Source: a virus
IMG/VR virus record: IMGVR_UViG_3300017987_000335
Coordinates: 1-25,496 of that record
Length of the DNA stretch: 25,496 nucleotides
Reading direction: 5' to 3' (one strand)
Part shown: positions 6,865 through 13,648 of the stretch, piece after piece
Position numbering within the stretch: position 1 is the first letter of the stretch
Layout of the letters: every line of letters starts with the position of its first letter
Position numbers and translations under genes: made by a program
Notes under the pieces: generated by a model
What the model saw: only the letters and a program-made list of their open reading frames with translations
What the model was told of the DNA's origin: nothing
Databases searched by the model: none

Positions 6865-8198
6865 CTCTTCATTTCCTCCAAAAGCAGGTCAAGTACATCC
6901 AGATCCTCGTCGTTGGAACGACCGTCGATCACAGCCGACAAAGTTTCTTGCTTGCTCTGTATTATACCAGCGAGGTTTTCTTCCACGGTGCCGGCGGCCA
7001 TCAGGTAGTGAACCCACACGGTCGACTGTTGGCCGATGCGGTGGCAGCGGTCTTCGGCTTGAACGACCGCTCCGGGCTGCCAGGGCAGCTGAACAAATGC
7101 GACGGTGGATGCCGCCGTGAGATTCAGGCCGACGCCGGCAGCTTGCACGTTTCCCACCAAGACGCGGGCATTTCCAGATTGAAATTCCAGGCGGGCGGCT
7201 TCCCTCTTTCGTCCGACCACAGATCCGTCGATCGTGACGGTCTCGGCGTCGAGTCTTTTGGCCAGAGTGCGAACAGCGCCCCGGTGAACTGCAAACACGA
7301 CCAGCTGCTCGTCGGTGTCGCGAAGCCAGTCGTTCAACCAATTGATTGCTGCTTTCATTTTCAGTTGTGCTGCCAATTTCAACAGCCCGCCCGTTCTCGA
7401 CACGGCTTCGGCTCTCCCGGCTCGTTTGGCCGCTTCGGGATCTCTTTCTTCAAGCCATTCCAGGTAGTTCTTTTTGGCCTGCGCGTATTCCTCTGGATTC
7501 TTGAGCGGCATCGGCACGACCTGCCGCATCTTGTTGGGCAGATCTTTCAGCACATCGGCCTTGCGTCGGCGAACCATGCACGTGGATTTCAACAGATCGT
7601 GCAACTCGTCCGAGTGGCTCACGCCGTTGAAATCCCATCCCCAGTAGTTCTTCTTCCCGTTGCAGTAACGCAGCGCGTATTTGAATCTGGAACGAAACAC
7701 GCTCGGTTTCAACATGTTCAGCACGGGAAACATCTCGATTGGCCGATTGAGCATGGGTGTTCCGCTGAGTGCGATTACATATTGTGCCTTGCTGCAGAGG
7801 GCACGAACTGCCCGTGTGCGCTTGGCTTTTGGATTCTGGCAGTAATGGCATTCATCTAGAACCACGGTGCCGGGCCGCAGCTTCTTGAGAACGGGCAACC
7901 AGTGAAAGAGAATGTCGTAGTTGATCACGATCAGGTCCTCTTTCACCGGAAGCCCGGGTGCGATGCCTTCGCAGATGAACGCTTGCCGTCCGGTGACTTT
8001 TTGAATCTCAGACTGCCATTGATACTTGACCGAGGCAGGACACACGATCACCGCAGGCAAGCTTTTCGGGCGGTTGCGCCCGATGAACCAGAGGCTCATG
8101 GGCGTCTTTCCCAACCCCATGTCGCAAGCACACAGAACTCGCCCGCCGAATTGTTCCATCTGGCGGACGACCTCCTTCTGGTAGCGCATGGGTTTCAT
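6861..8198 (-). CDS. SNF2-family DNA helicase/translocase (SMARCAL1/HARP-like core)
   Basis: The 445-residue protein is a minimal SNF2 superfamily 2 ATPase. Motif I is DMGLGKT at 26-32, motif II is DECH at 115-118 and motif III is SGTP at 145-148. The C-terminal RecA lobe has a GVGLNL segment at about 355-360 and motif VI QAEDRCHRIGQ at 380-390. No accessory N-terminal domain is present. Such proteins translocate on double-stranded DNA and remodel or anneal forks. Phage versions are common beside replication genes. ATG 8198 has GAAGGAGAAAGA directly upstream, which overlaps the stop of the preceding gene. A TATAAT at 6961 lies inside the coding region near its 3' end and might be an internal promoter. 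Confidence 0.93.
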   Translation of the reverse strand: MKPMRYQKEVVRQMEQFGGRVLCACDMGLGKTPMSLWFIGRNRPKSLPAVIVCPASVKYQWQSEIQKVTGRQAFICEGIAPGLPVKEDLIVINYDILFHWLPVLKKLRPGTVVLDECHYCQNPKAKRTRAVRALCSKAQYVIALSGTPMLNRPIEMFPVLNMLKPSVFRSRFKYALRYCNGKKNYWGWDFNGVSHSDELHDLLKSTCMVRRRKADVLKDLPNKMRQVVPMPLKNPEEYAQAKKNYLEWLEERDPEAAKRAGRAEAVSRTGGLLKLAAQLKMKAAINWLNDWLRDTDEQLVVFAVHRGAVRTLAKRLDAETVTIDGSVVGRKREAARLEFQSGNARVLVGNVQAAGVGLNLTAASTVAFVQLPWQPGAVVQAEDRCHRIGQQSTVWVHYLMAAGTVEENLAGIIQSKQETLSAVIDGRSNDEDLDVLDLLLEEMKR

Positions 8199-8208
8199 TC
8201 TTTCTCCT

Positions 8209-8502
8209 TCAGTTGAGGTGGCGGAACCGCTCGTCGCGAACGCCTGCCGCGTAGCAGGCCCTCGAGAGATTGTGGATCATGTCACAAAAGCGTTTGGCAG
8301 CTACGATTGACATGTTGTGACGGACTACAAACTCGGTGCCGTACATGGCTGCCATCGCTGCGGCAGCCTCTTGAACGACTACCGGAAGTTTTGCGTCGAC
8401 GAAGTCCGAAACGTAGTCATCCAGATTTCCGACGGCTTCCTCTCCGAGGTTCATCGCCTCTTGGATGTTTTCCGCCTTCTCCATTCTGTCGCGAATGCTC
8501 AT
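8209..8502 (-). CDS. Small unknown helical protein
   Basis: The 97-residue protein begins MSIRDRMEKA at ATG 8502, preceded by GGAAGGAGACGAGAG. It is predicted mainly helical, with an alanine-rich centre (VVVQEAAAAMAAMYG), and ends with a CYAAGVRDERFRHL segment. That tail resembles the VYRAGYRDGG segment in the 6517-6864 product, so the two may be distant relatives flanking the SNF2 gene. No function can be assigned. Its start lies inside the 3' end of the preceding gene. Confidence 0.75.
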   Translation of the reverse strand: MSIRDRMEKAENIQEAMNLGEEAVGNLDDYVSDFVDAKLPVVVQEAAAAMAAMYGTEFVVRHNMSIVAAKRFCDMIHNLSRACYAAGVRDERFRHLN

Positions 8503-8701
8503 CTCTCGTCTCCTTCCTTTGGTACTCGATCGTGAAGAACGAACGCCGTTCTTCGTTGCGATAGAAATCCATCACGGCAGCAGCCGATTCGGCTGCTTCC
8601 TTTCTCGTCGGATACGGGCCGTAGGGGCCGTCGATCTCGTCGCCGACGACCCACCAACTGCTGCCCAGTTTCTTGGGTTTCAGCTTGGGAATCTCGGTCA
8701 C
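8417..8701 (-). CDS. Small unknown protein with WWVVGDEIDGPYGPYPTR motif
   Basis: A GTG at 8701 overlaps the sigma factor TGA (GTGA), giving 94 residues. The first 55 or so look like a folded domain: aromatic SSWWVVGDEIDGPYGPYPTRKEAA followed by a helix to FYRNEERR. The last 30 residues are Arg/Gly/Lys-rich and lie over the start of the gene at 8209-8502 in another frame (86-base overlap). The tail may be poorly constrained, or the true stop may have been lost. Small phage proteins with a G-P-Y-x-T-R-x-E-A pattern are familiar, but no function is known to me. Confidence 0.6.
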   Translation of the reverse strand: MTEIPKLKPKKLGSSWWVVGDEIDGPYGPYPTRKEAAESAAAVMDFYRNEERRSFFTIEYQRKETRDEHSRQNGEGGKHPRGDEPRRGSRRKSG

Positions 8702-9231
8702 AATACAAGTGCCTCTCGTATCTCGCCGAACGTGTTGCAGATGGCAGCAACGGTCCAGCCCATGTCTCTCAACTGGTGAATCAAGCCGGAACGAATGCAC
8801 GACGGTCCGTCTGCCGAACAAGCGATTTCAGACAGATCCCACGGGCTTTCCAGCAGCAATTCAACCACCTGTTTGGCGTTGTCGCTGAGTTCGAACAGGA
8901 ACCGATCGATGTCGAAACGGTTCTTGTCTGCATGGACGGTGAGGTCGATGTCTTCGCCGCCGGCCACAGTCATCTGTTCGAGCTTGCTCTTGTACCTGCT
9001 CTTCAGAATCTTGCTGGTGACATGGTGCCAGAGCCATGTCGTGAACTTGGCCTTTTCCGGATTGAACGAGTTGTAGGCGTCGATGAACGCCTCGTTGGCA
9101 AGCGAATAGTACTCGTCCCAATCGCCGCCAAACTTTTCTACAGCTTTCCAAGCCATCATGAAGATCATTCGTTCAATGTCTTCATATGTTTCTTGCATCG
9201 CGTCTGGTGCAACGGTTGCTGCAGCATCCAT
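8698..9231 (-). CDS. Phage-encoded sigma-70-like factor
   Basis: ATG 9231 is chosen over an upstream start because CAGAGGAGACAAGAATC precedes it. The 177-residue protein has a sigma region 2: acidic DWDEYYSLANEAFIDAYNSFNPEKAKFTTWLWHHVTSKI fits regions 2.1-2.4, which bind the core polymerase and the -10 element. A weaker second part (LSDNAKQVVELLLESP, then LIHQLRDMGWTVAAICNTFGEI) may be a diverged region 4 or helix-turn-helix. It probably redirects host RNA polymerase to phage promoters. Several TATAAT-A sequences without clear -35 boxes occur in the window and could be its targets (inference). A strong hairpin and a -10 box lie just upstream. Confidence 0.82.
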   Translation of the reverse strand: MDAAATVAPDAMQETYEDIERMIFMMAWKAVEKFGGDWDEYYSLANEAFIDAYNSFNPEKAKFTTWLWHHVTSKILKSRYKSKLEQMTVAGGEDIDLTVHADKNRFDIDRFLFELSDNAKQVVELLLESPWDLSEIACSADGPSCIRSGLIHQLRDMGWTVAAICNTFGEIREALVL

Positions 9232-9265
9232 GATTCTTGTCTCCTCTGGTGTTTGGGTAAACAGT

Positions 9266-9300
9266 GGACCCGGGCAGCCGTTCGTTAGCTGCCCGGGCCC
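9266..9300 (-). terminator. Strong GC hairpin upstream of the sigma gene
   Basis: CCCGGGCAGC (9269-9278) pairs perfectly with 9288-9297 around a 9-nt loop, with further outer G-C pairs. The following minus-strand sequence ACTGTTTACC is only weakly T-rich, so it is either a weak terminator or attenuator for the upstream gene or a stabilising leader hairpin for the sigma mRNA. Confidence 0.6.
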
Positions 9301-9338
9301 GTTGAATCGGATCTTCCATGGTTCCAATTACCCGCCAT

Positions 9339-9344
9339 ATTATA
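9339..9344 (-). promoter_or_regulatory. TATAAT -10 box upstream of the sigma gene
   Basis: The minus strand reads CCAAACCCTATAATATGG, in the gap between the 9361-10200 gene and the hairpin at 9266-9300. No good -35 box is visible (CGATTA lies 17 bases upstream). The sequence downstream is the leader of the sigma factor gene, which could give autoregulation. Confidence 0.5.
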
Positions 9345-9360
9345 GGGTTTGGAACACAAC

Positions 9361-10200
9361 CTAATCGTCGAACGACAGAGAACGACTGGGCATGTCCTTC
9401 AGCAGCCCGCGGATCTGTTCTCCGACTTCTTGCAGGCCCTTGCGAGTTGCAGTTCGAACAGATTCGATGTCGCGAAAATCTGCCCGGGACTTGCCGCTCA
9501 TCAATTCCTTGGCTTGGTCGACCAATTTCACCAGCTCGGCGTCGTCAACCACCAAGCGTTCTGGCAAGAGAGCAATCCATTCGTTGAAGGATTGCAGTGC
9601 CTTGTCAGTGACTGCCCGCTTTTTGCCGTTCTTCTTCGTGCCGAGCATTCCGGACAACTTGTCGATCAGATCGAGCAGACCGCACCGAAGGGCAGCCTTG
9701 ATCTCGTCGATCGCCCTCGACAGTTCCTCAGTCTGCTCGATCCCGTTGCTGGGGGCAAAGTCCAAGAACAAGCGTTCCATCCAGAACTTCCGGCGCATCT
9801 GATCGACCGGCGGATAGTTGTTCTGGTTGAACTGCCCCCGCAACCGTTCTTTTGCGTTCTTGATCAGAGTGGGATACTCGTTGCAGAAGGCGTCTGCCGC
9901 AGCGTTGAACTCGCTCTCGGCTTCCTTCAACTTTTCTTCCACCGCGTCGACGAGCGACTCGGGAATCAAGTAGGTGCCGGATCGCAGGGGACTGGGCAGC
10001 GACCTGGCTTCGATCCACTGCCTCGTCTTGATCGAAATGACTTGTGCCTTGCGAAACGACTCGCTGCGAAAGATCTTTTTCTGCAGCCGCAACTCACTCT
10101 TGTCCGCATCCACCGACACGTCACCGAGCGAACCCTTGCGGGAATCACCCGGGAGGTGGAACGTCACGGACAGGCAACGCGTTTTCTTCAACTGGTTCAT
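9361..10200 (-). CDS. Unknown 279-aa protein, possibly DUF3150-like
   Basis: ATG 10200 follows AAGAAGGAGACTTGTG; a GTG three bases upstream is also possible. The product has a beta-rich N-terminus (LSVTFHLPGDSR to SVDADKSELRLQKKIF). A helical region typical of a structural or regulatory scaffold follows (LVDAVEEKLKEAESEFNAAADAFCNEYPTLIKNAKERL), then a long helical C-terminal part rich in Asp/Lys. The EFN...F...YP.L....RL pattern reminds me of the DUF3150 family, often found near AAA+ ATPases in phages. The AAA+ gene two positions upstream would fit. This family assignment is weak. Confidence 0.72.
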   Translation of the reverse strand: MNQLKKTRCLSVTFHLPGDSRKGSLGDVSVDADKSELRLQKKIFRSESFRKAQVISIKTRQWIEARSLPSPLRSGTYLIPESLVDAVEEKLKEAESEFNAAADAFCNEYPTLIKNAKERLRGQFNQNNYPPVDQMRRKFWMERLFLDFAPSNGIEQTEELSRAIDEIKAALRCGLLDLIDKLSGMLGTKKNGKKRAVTDKALQSFNEWIALLPERLVVDDAELVKLVDQAKELMSGKSRADFRDIESVRTATRKGLQEVGEQIRGLLKDMPSRSLSFDD

Positions 10201-10307
10201 CACAAGTCTCCTTCTTCTGTGCCGGCAAACCCTGCCGGCGTGGGGTCAGCCAACTCGGCCAACTCCGTCGGGCACCCGTTGCCGGATGCCCTCGGGACTT
10301 GGTCGCG
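10201..10307 (-). promoter_or_regulatory. Structured leader before the 9361-10200 gene
   Basis: This gap can form a hairpin GGGCA-T-CCG-GCAA-CGG-G-TGCCC with a GNRA-type GCAA loop. A direct repeat GAGTTGGC-CGAGTTGG follows, and then a 7-bp, 5-nt-loop hairpin (GCCGGCA-GGGTT-TGCCGGC) ends four bases before AAGAAGGAGA. The last hairpin has the same stem and loop lengths as those in the four tRNA-like leaders, but I cannot find the tRNA-like part here. Confidence 0.4.
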
Positions 10308-10703
10308 TCAAAGCACTTCAAAACCTCCGCACCCGCGAAGGAACTTGACGAACTCCTTGATGTGACTGTCACCGATTTTGTAGGGTGACAACCCTTGGGT
10401 GGGGACAGCGTTGCGAATGAAACATCCGTTTTCATCTACTCGCACCGTCGAGTCCTCGACGGTAATCCCACCCTTGTTCGTTTCGAGCCAGCTCTCGATG
10501 CGGTCGGCCAGCTCGTCGCATTTCTCCTGCGAGTCGAGCCCGGCACCGTCGTTGTACCCCATCGACTTGAGCGTCTCCTCGTCGAACAAGTCCGATCCGA
10601 CCTCTGCGATGAGGCCGTGGAGCGGTCTCCACGACCACACGGAAGCCCGGAAGTACTTGCCCGTCTCGGTCGTCGGGCTTTTGCCGTAAACGTCCATACC
10701 CAT
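10308..10703 (-). CDS. Conserved unknown protein (MGMDVYGKSP family)
   Basis: ATG 10703 follows GAAGAAGGAGACTGATC; the longer upstream frame runs through the structured leader and is rejected. The 131-residue product begins MGMDVYGKSPTTETGKYFR, then VWSWRPLHGLI, a start I recognise as recurring in phage and bacterial hypothetical proteins without known function. The middle (GYNDGAGLDSQEKCDELADRIESWL) is helical and the C-terminus carries GDSHIKEFVKFLRGCGGFEVL. No catalytic motif is evident. It carries one of the four tRNA-like leaders, and that control may be the best clue to its role. Confidence 0.82.
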   Translation of the reverse strand: MGMDVYGKSPTTETGKYFRASVWSWRPLHGLIAEVGSDLFDEETLKSMGYNDGAGLDSQEKCDELADRIESWLETNKGGITVEDSTVRVDENGCFIRNAVPTQGLSPYKIGDSHIKEFVKFLRGCGGFEVL

Positions 10704-10709
10704 GATCAG

Positions 10710-10799
10710 TCTCCTTCTTCTCGAACGCCTCGCCCGAAGTGGGCTCGGCAAAACCGCCGGGCGGGAGTTGCACCCGCCATGAACCGTCTCGGCCGGCGG
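10710..10799 (-). promoter_or_regulatory. tRNA-like leader element, copy 1
   Basis: Minus-strand order is as follows. A 6-bp stem (10794-10799 with 10754-10759) encloses a 15-nt linker and a 6-bp arm (10773-10778 with 10760-10765) with the 7-nt loop TGCAACT. The two helices abut, giving 12 stacked pairs as in a tRNA acceptor/T arm. A hairpin with an internal mismatch follows at 10727-10749, then the conserved block GTTCGAGAAGAAGGAGA (10710-10726) ending in the ribosome binding site of the 10308-10703 gene. This is the most divergent copy, and its loop departs from the canonical T loop. Confidence 0.6.
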
Positions 10800-10802
10800 C
10801 AA

Positions 10803-10846
10803 CCCGCCCCTGCCGTGATCAGCTACGAGCTGCGGCAGGGGACGGG
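10803..10846 (-). other. Long imperfect hairpin after the AAA+ gene
   Basis: A 9-bp stem plus 4 bp across one bulged base (10803-10815 with 10833-10846) encloses a loop that holds CAGCT and AGCTG. On the minus strand it is followed by TTGCCGCC, which is poor for termination. It may be part of the leader structure or a processing/stability element between the AAA+ gene and the 10308-10703 gene. Confidence 0.55.
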
Positions 10847-10858
10847 CGGAGACCTGAA

Positions 10859-12343
10859 TCATCCAACTGCCCGGCGGACATTGGCCCGCTCTGGCAGCTT
10901 ATAGGTACCTGAGTAGCTGGCCGAGATGTACCGGCCAGCCGCTTCTTTCCGCAACCGCTCGATGCGTTCCGGATCGGCCTTGGCCACCGGAACAACGAAC
11001 TGTGCCGCGTCGATCAGCGGCACGTTCCGCTCCCACGCTCCTTGGCAGCAGGCCCTGATCTCGGCCCCTGTCCAGTTGCTGTCGTCCGGGCGATCTTGTC
11101 CGGCGTCCAGCTCGTACTTGGCCAGGTAGTACTGCCAGATCACTTGCCGTTCTTCTTCGTCCGGCAGGTCGAAGAAGAATGTGCCGGCGGTGAAACGCCT
11201 CCGGAGTTCCGGGGGCAGGTTCGCGATGGCGTTGCAGGTGGCCACGAACAGCGGCCGATCGTTGCTGACCGCCGTCACCACCTTCATCGCTTGCCGGATC
11301 TTCTGCTCGCTGGAGCCAACCAGCGAGGACTTCATCGCGTTGGTGTCAAGGGCGATGGTCGGCACGCCGGCCTCGGCCCCTATCGACTTGGCAAGCATCG
11401 ATTTGCCGGCACCAGGGTGGCCGACGAATATCATCCCAGCCACGTCGTGGTCCTGCATGTAGGTCAGCAAGACCTGCAAGAAACCCTGGCTCGTGCCGGA
11501 CGAATCGCCCGTGCCGGCAGTGGCTCCGGCCAGCAGCTTCTCGATTTCATCGATAAATACCACCGCCCCGTAGTCGCGGCGGCCCTGGATCAGCGAGCCA
11601 CAGTACTGCTTGGCGTTGTCCAGTCCGCCGACGTCGGCGAACCTCTCGCCGCCCCGCCAGCAACTCAGGCCGGGCGTGTCCTCGATCATCGACCGCTTGA
11701 CCTCCCACAGATGGTCCAGGTCGATCCCGTCGGGACGCACGGCCATCGCCACAGCCTGCTCAGCGGCAAAGGCAGCCAAGCCCTGCACGGCTTCGACCGC
11801 CTTGGCGATGGTGACATCATCTGCCAATTCACGCCCTTCGCAAGCATCGGTGGCCGCCGCGTCGATCGACCGGACGATCTTCTCCAGCTCTTCGGGAGTC
11901 GGCAGCTCCTCGTCCAGCCCGACCACGTCGCCCTCCAGTTCGGCGGGCACTTCACTGTCTCGACCGAGCAGGACCAGCGTCCTGCGGTCGGCCTTGAATT
12001 CGTCCCGCAGGTTCCAGATTCCTTGCAGCCAGGGCAGCCCGGCAGCCTCGGCGACCTTGCCGGCATTGTGGACGAACAGGATCGTCTTGGCCGGTAGCTT
12101 GGCCGCCTCGTCGATCAGTCCGAGGGGGTTCTGTACCGTGTTCTCGGGGTCGATGCAGGACATCGCATCCTGCCCGGCCTCGTTGACCGGCAAGACGCCC
12201 CGCTGGACGTCCCAGCTCAGGATCGGGCCGTTCTGCAGCCTCTCAGCAACCAGGCTGATGGTTGCCGCCGCGTCCGGCGTTCCGATGCTCACCAGCGGGA
12301 CGCCGGCACGCCTCGCGTGCTTCAGTTTCTCAAGCAAGTACAT
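10859..12343 (-). CDS. Ycf46-like AAA+ ATPase with Walker B block before Walker A
   Basis: The 494-residue protein starts at ATG 12343 after AAGAAGGAGACCGACT. Residues about 18-160 resemble the inactive N-terminal ATPase-like domain of Ycf46-type proteins (ILSWDVQRGV, then KTILFVHNAGK and RRTLVLLGRDSEVP). After a helical spacer comes FADVGGLDNAK (235-245), then VVFIDEIEK (261-269), which is a Walker B-like strand. Only after that comes Walker A GHPGAGKS (308-315), followed by GSSEQKIRQAM, sensor-1-like FVATCN (366-371) and arginine-finger-like PPELRRRF (377-384). The usual order is Walker A first. The C-terminal part holds the lid (ATPase small domain) and a tail. The role is unknown; AAA+ proteins of this kind remodel other proteins. 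Confidence 0.85.
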   Translation of the reverse strand: MYLLEKLKHARRAGVPLVSIGTPDAAATISLVAERLQNGPILSWDVQRGVLPVNEAGQDAMSCIDPENTVQNPLGLIDEAAKLPAKTILFVHNAGKVAEAAGLPWLQGIWNLRDEFKADRRTLVLLGRDSEVPAELEGDVVGLDEELPTPEELEKIVRSIDAAATDACEGRELADDVTIAKAVEAVQGLAAFAAEQAVAMAVRPDGIDLDHLWEVKRSMIEDTPGLSCWRGGERFADVGGLDNAKQYCGSLIQGRRDYGAVVFIDEIEKLLAGATAGTGDSSGTSQGFLQVLLTYMQDHDVAGMIFVGHPGAGKSMLAKSIGAEAGVPTIALDTNAMKSSLVGSSEQKIRQAMKVVTAVSNDRPLFVATCNAIANLPPELRRRFTAGTFFFDLPDEEERQVIWQYYLAKYELDAGQDRPDDSNWTGAEIRACCQGAWERNVPLIDAAQFVVPVAKADPERIERLRKEAAGRYISASYSGTYKLPERANVRRAVG

Positions 12344-12399
12344 AGTCGGTCTCCTTCTTGGTTTGGTCCCATCAAACTGACGGGATGTGAATGAAATCG

Positions 12400-12678
12400 C
12401 TAGTTCGCTTCAGGGGTGTCAGCCCAGAACTCCACCTCGCAAGCACCGGCTTCCGTCCCGAAGAACAGCTCTGCCAGCCGGGTGGAAATTGTCCGCTCGT
12501 CCTTGACGTTGATCGTCGACACCACATCTGGCTGGTGCTGCTCCGGCGTGGCAGCAATCGCGTCGAGCAGGCAACCCGCAGCACTTTCCCACTCTTCTTC
12601 CGTGTCTGCTCGCTCCAAGGCGGCCGTGCTCTGAAGCAGCCGGTATTGCCATGCCGGAATCGTCGTCACGTGTTTCAT
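12400..12678 (-). CDS. Small unknown acidic protein
   Basis: The 92-residue product starts at ATG 12678 behind AGAAGGAGACCTGACG and ends with TAG at 12400. It reads MKHVTTIPAWQYRLLQSTAALERAD, then an acidic helical region, then VVSTINVKDERTISTRLAEL and EVEFWAD near the end. No family is recognised. The strong ribosome binding site and the adjacent starts of similar small genes indicate a real gene. A possible 5-bp hairpin GTTTG-N7-CAAAC lies in the 56-base gap to the AAA+ gene. Confidence 0.75.
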   Translation of the reverse strand: MKHVTTIPAWQYRLLQSTAALERADTEEEWESAAGCLLDAIAATPEQHQPDVVSTINVKDERTISTRLAELFFGTEAGACEVEFWADTPEAN

Positions 12679-12699
12679 CGTCAGGTCTCCTTCTTTTGG

Positions 12700-12957
12700 C
12701 TAGGATTGAATGGACTCAATTTCTTCGTACAGGGCAGCGATGATGGACTTGAGAGCCTCGATGCGCTCGTCGTGTTGGCTCATCGCTTGCTCGCAGTATT
12801 CTGGACCCTTGGGATAGTAATCCCGGTTGTTCGGTCCTGCTTTTGCCAGCTTGTCGCCAGCTTCGTTCAGGGCATCGATGGCATCAAACCGGCTGTTGAG
12901 CAGCGACTCCCGGCTGCTCCCGTTCAAGTGAACGACTGGGGGTACAGCTCGAATCAT
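12700..12957 (-). CDS. Small unknown helical protein
   Basis: The 85-residue product begins MIRAVPPVVHLNGSS at ATG 12957, with GAAGAAGGAGACCGAG just upstream. It is followed by about 60 residues that look like two amphipathic helices (DAIDALNEAGDKLAKAG and HDERIEALKSIIAALYEEIES). No motif is recognised. It carries a tRNA-like leader (12963-13043). The next gene starts 21 bases after its stop. Confidence 0.78.
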   Translation of the reverse strand: MIRAVPPVVHLNGSSRESLLNSRFDAIDALNEAGDKLAKAGPNNRDYYPKGPEYCEQAMSQHDERIEALKSIIAALYEEIESIQS

Positions 12958-12962
12958 CTCGG

Positions 12963-13043
12963 TCTCCTTCTTCTCGAACGCTCCGGACCCCCCGGAGCTA
13001 GGAGGGCGTGGCGGAGTCGAACCGCCCAGTCCCGGTCGCCCTC
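12963..13043 (-). promoter_or_regulatory. tRNA-like leader element, copy 2
   Basis: On the minus strand GAGGGCG (13037-13043) pairs with CGCCCTC (13002-13008) in a 7-bp acceptor-like stem. Inside, after a 10-nt linker, GGCGG-TTCGACT-CCGCC (13010-13026) forms a 5-bp arm with a loop that fits the tRNA T-loop consensus TTCRANY exactly. Next come a 7-bp, 5-nt-loop hairpin (12980-12998) and GTTCGAGAAGAAGGAGA (12963-12979), which is the ribosome binding region of 12700-12957. D and anticodon arms and a CCA end are absent. Confidence 0.75.
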
Positions 13044-13051
13044 GTTCCCGT

Positions 13052-13303
13052 TCATCCGATCACCAGCAGTCGCCGGTTGTTTTCGCCGGTCTCTTCGTGG
13101 AACGGAATCCCGGCCGCTTGCATCCTGTCGAGCAAGTTGTGCCGACTGGCCGCATATTTGCCGCCGAAGTTCTTGACGGCTCCCCGCAGGGTCGAGCCAC
13201 TGAGGCTTTCACGGCCAAGCAGCAAGTCCGTTTGGTAACTGCCCTTCGCCAGTTTGAGGGCTTGCTGCAAAGCCTCTTCGTTCCGCACGATCGTCCAACT
13301 CAT
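13052..13303 (-). CDS. Small unknown basic protein
   Basis: ATG 13303 is used because GAAGAAGGAGACTAACA precedes it; the longer frame would translate the tRNA-like leader. The 83-residue product (MSWTIVRNEEALQQALKLAKG, then GRESLSGSTLRGAVKNFGGKYAASRHNLLDRM) is basic and mixed helical/strand. SGSTLRGAVKNFGGKYAASR could be a DNA-contact region, but no family is recognised. Confidence 0.78.
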   Translation of the reverse strand: MSWTIVRNEEALQQALKLAKGSYQTDLLLGRESLSGSTLRGAVKNFGGKYAASRHNLLDRMQAAGIPFHEETGENNRRLLVIG

Positions 13304-13309
13304 TGTTAG

Positions 13310-13391
13310 TCTCCTTCTTCTCGAACGCTCCGGACCTCCCGGAGCAAGGCCGCCGTGCTGGAGTCGAACCAGCAACCTCCCGGCCGGCGGC
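13310..13391 (-). promoter_or_regulatory. tRNA-like leader element, copy 3
   Basis: The minus strand pairs GCCGCCG (13385-13391) with CGGCGGC (13349-13355). The inner arm is GCTGG-TTCGACT-CCAGC (13357-13373), and a neighbouring T-A can add a sixth pair. The loop is a canonical T loop. The hairpin GCTCCGG-GAGGT-CCGGAGC follows at 13327-13345, then GTTCGAGAAGAAGGAGA at 13310-13326, serving 13052-13303. Compared with copy 2, nearly all stem bases differ while pairing is kept. Confidence 0.75.
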
Positions 13392-13398
13392 TCGGGCA

Positions 13399-13611
13399 TC
13401 AGTGGTGGTGGTGCCCGTGAACGTGATCGTGACTGTGATGGTGGTGCTTGGCGTGGCTCCGCTTCTCCTTCACGGTCACCTGCCCGCCCATCATCTCGCC
13501 CAGGTATCGGACGAAGTCGTCAGCCGACTTGTGCACCTGGGGATCGAACGAATCGGAGTCGACACTGATCGTGCCGTCCTCGAGTATCTCGATGTTGAAC
13601 TGGTTCTTCAT
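13399..13611 (-). CDS. Small protein with histidine-rich tail
   Basis: The 70-residue product starts at ATG 13611 behind CAAGGAGACTGAGCA. Residues 1-52 form a small, probably alpha/beta domain (MKNQFNIEILEDGTISVDSDSF, then ADDFVRYLGEMMGGQVTVKEK). The last 16 residues contain 11 histidines (AKHHHHSHDHVHGHHHH), a probable zinc/nickel/copper-binding tail. Such tails occur on metallochaperones and on some phage proteins, but the domain here is not one I recognise. Confidence 0.8.
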   Translation of the reverse strand: MKNQFNIEILEDGTISVDSDSFDPQVHKSADDFVRYLGEMMGGQVTVKEKRSHAKHHHHSHDHVHGHHHH

Positions 13612-13648
13612 TGCTCAGTCTCCTTGATTGAAAGTTGCCCGCCGAAGC

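Noticed and set aside
10308-10862. Longer start for the MGMDVYG protein at 10862
   Set aside because: The extra 53 residues would translate the tRNA-like leader and have no ribosome binding site, while ATG 10703 has AAGAAGGAGA at the right distance.
13002-13391. Complete tRNA genes suggested by TTCGACT T-loops
   Set aside because: Only acceptor-like and T-arm parts are present; D arm, anticodon arm and CCA are missing, and the linker is only 10-15 nt. They are reported as tRNA-like leaders instead.
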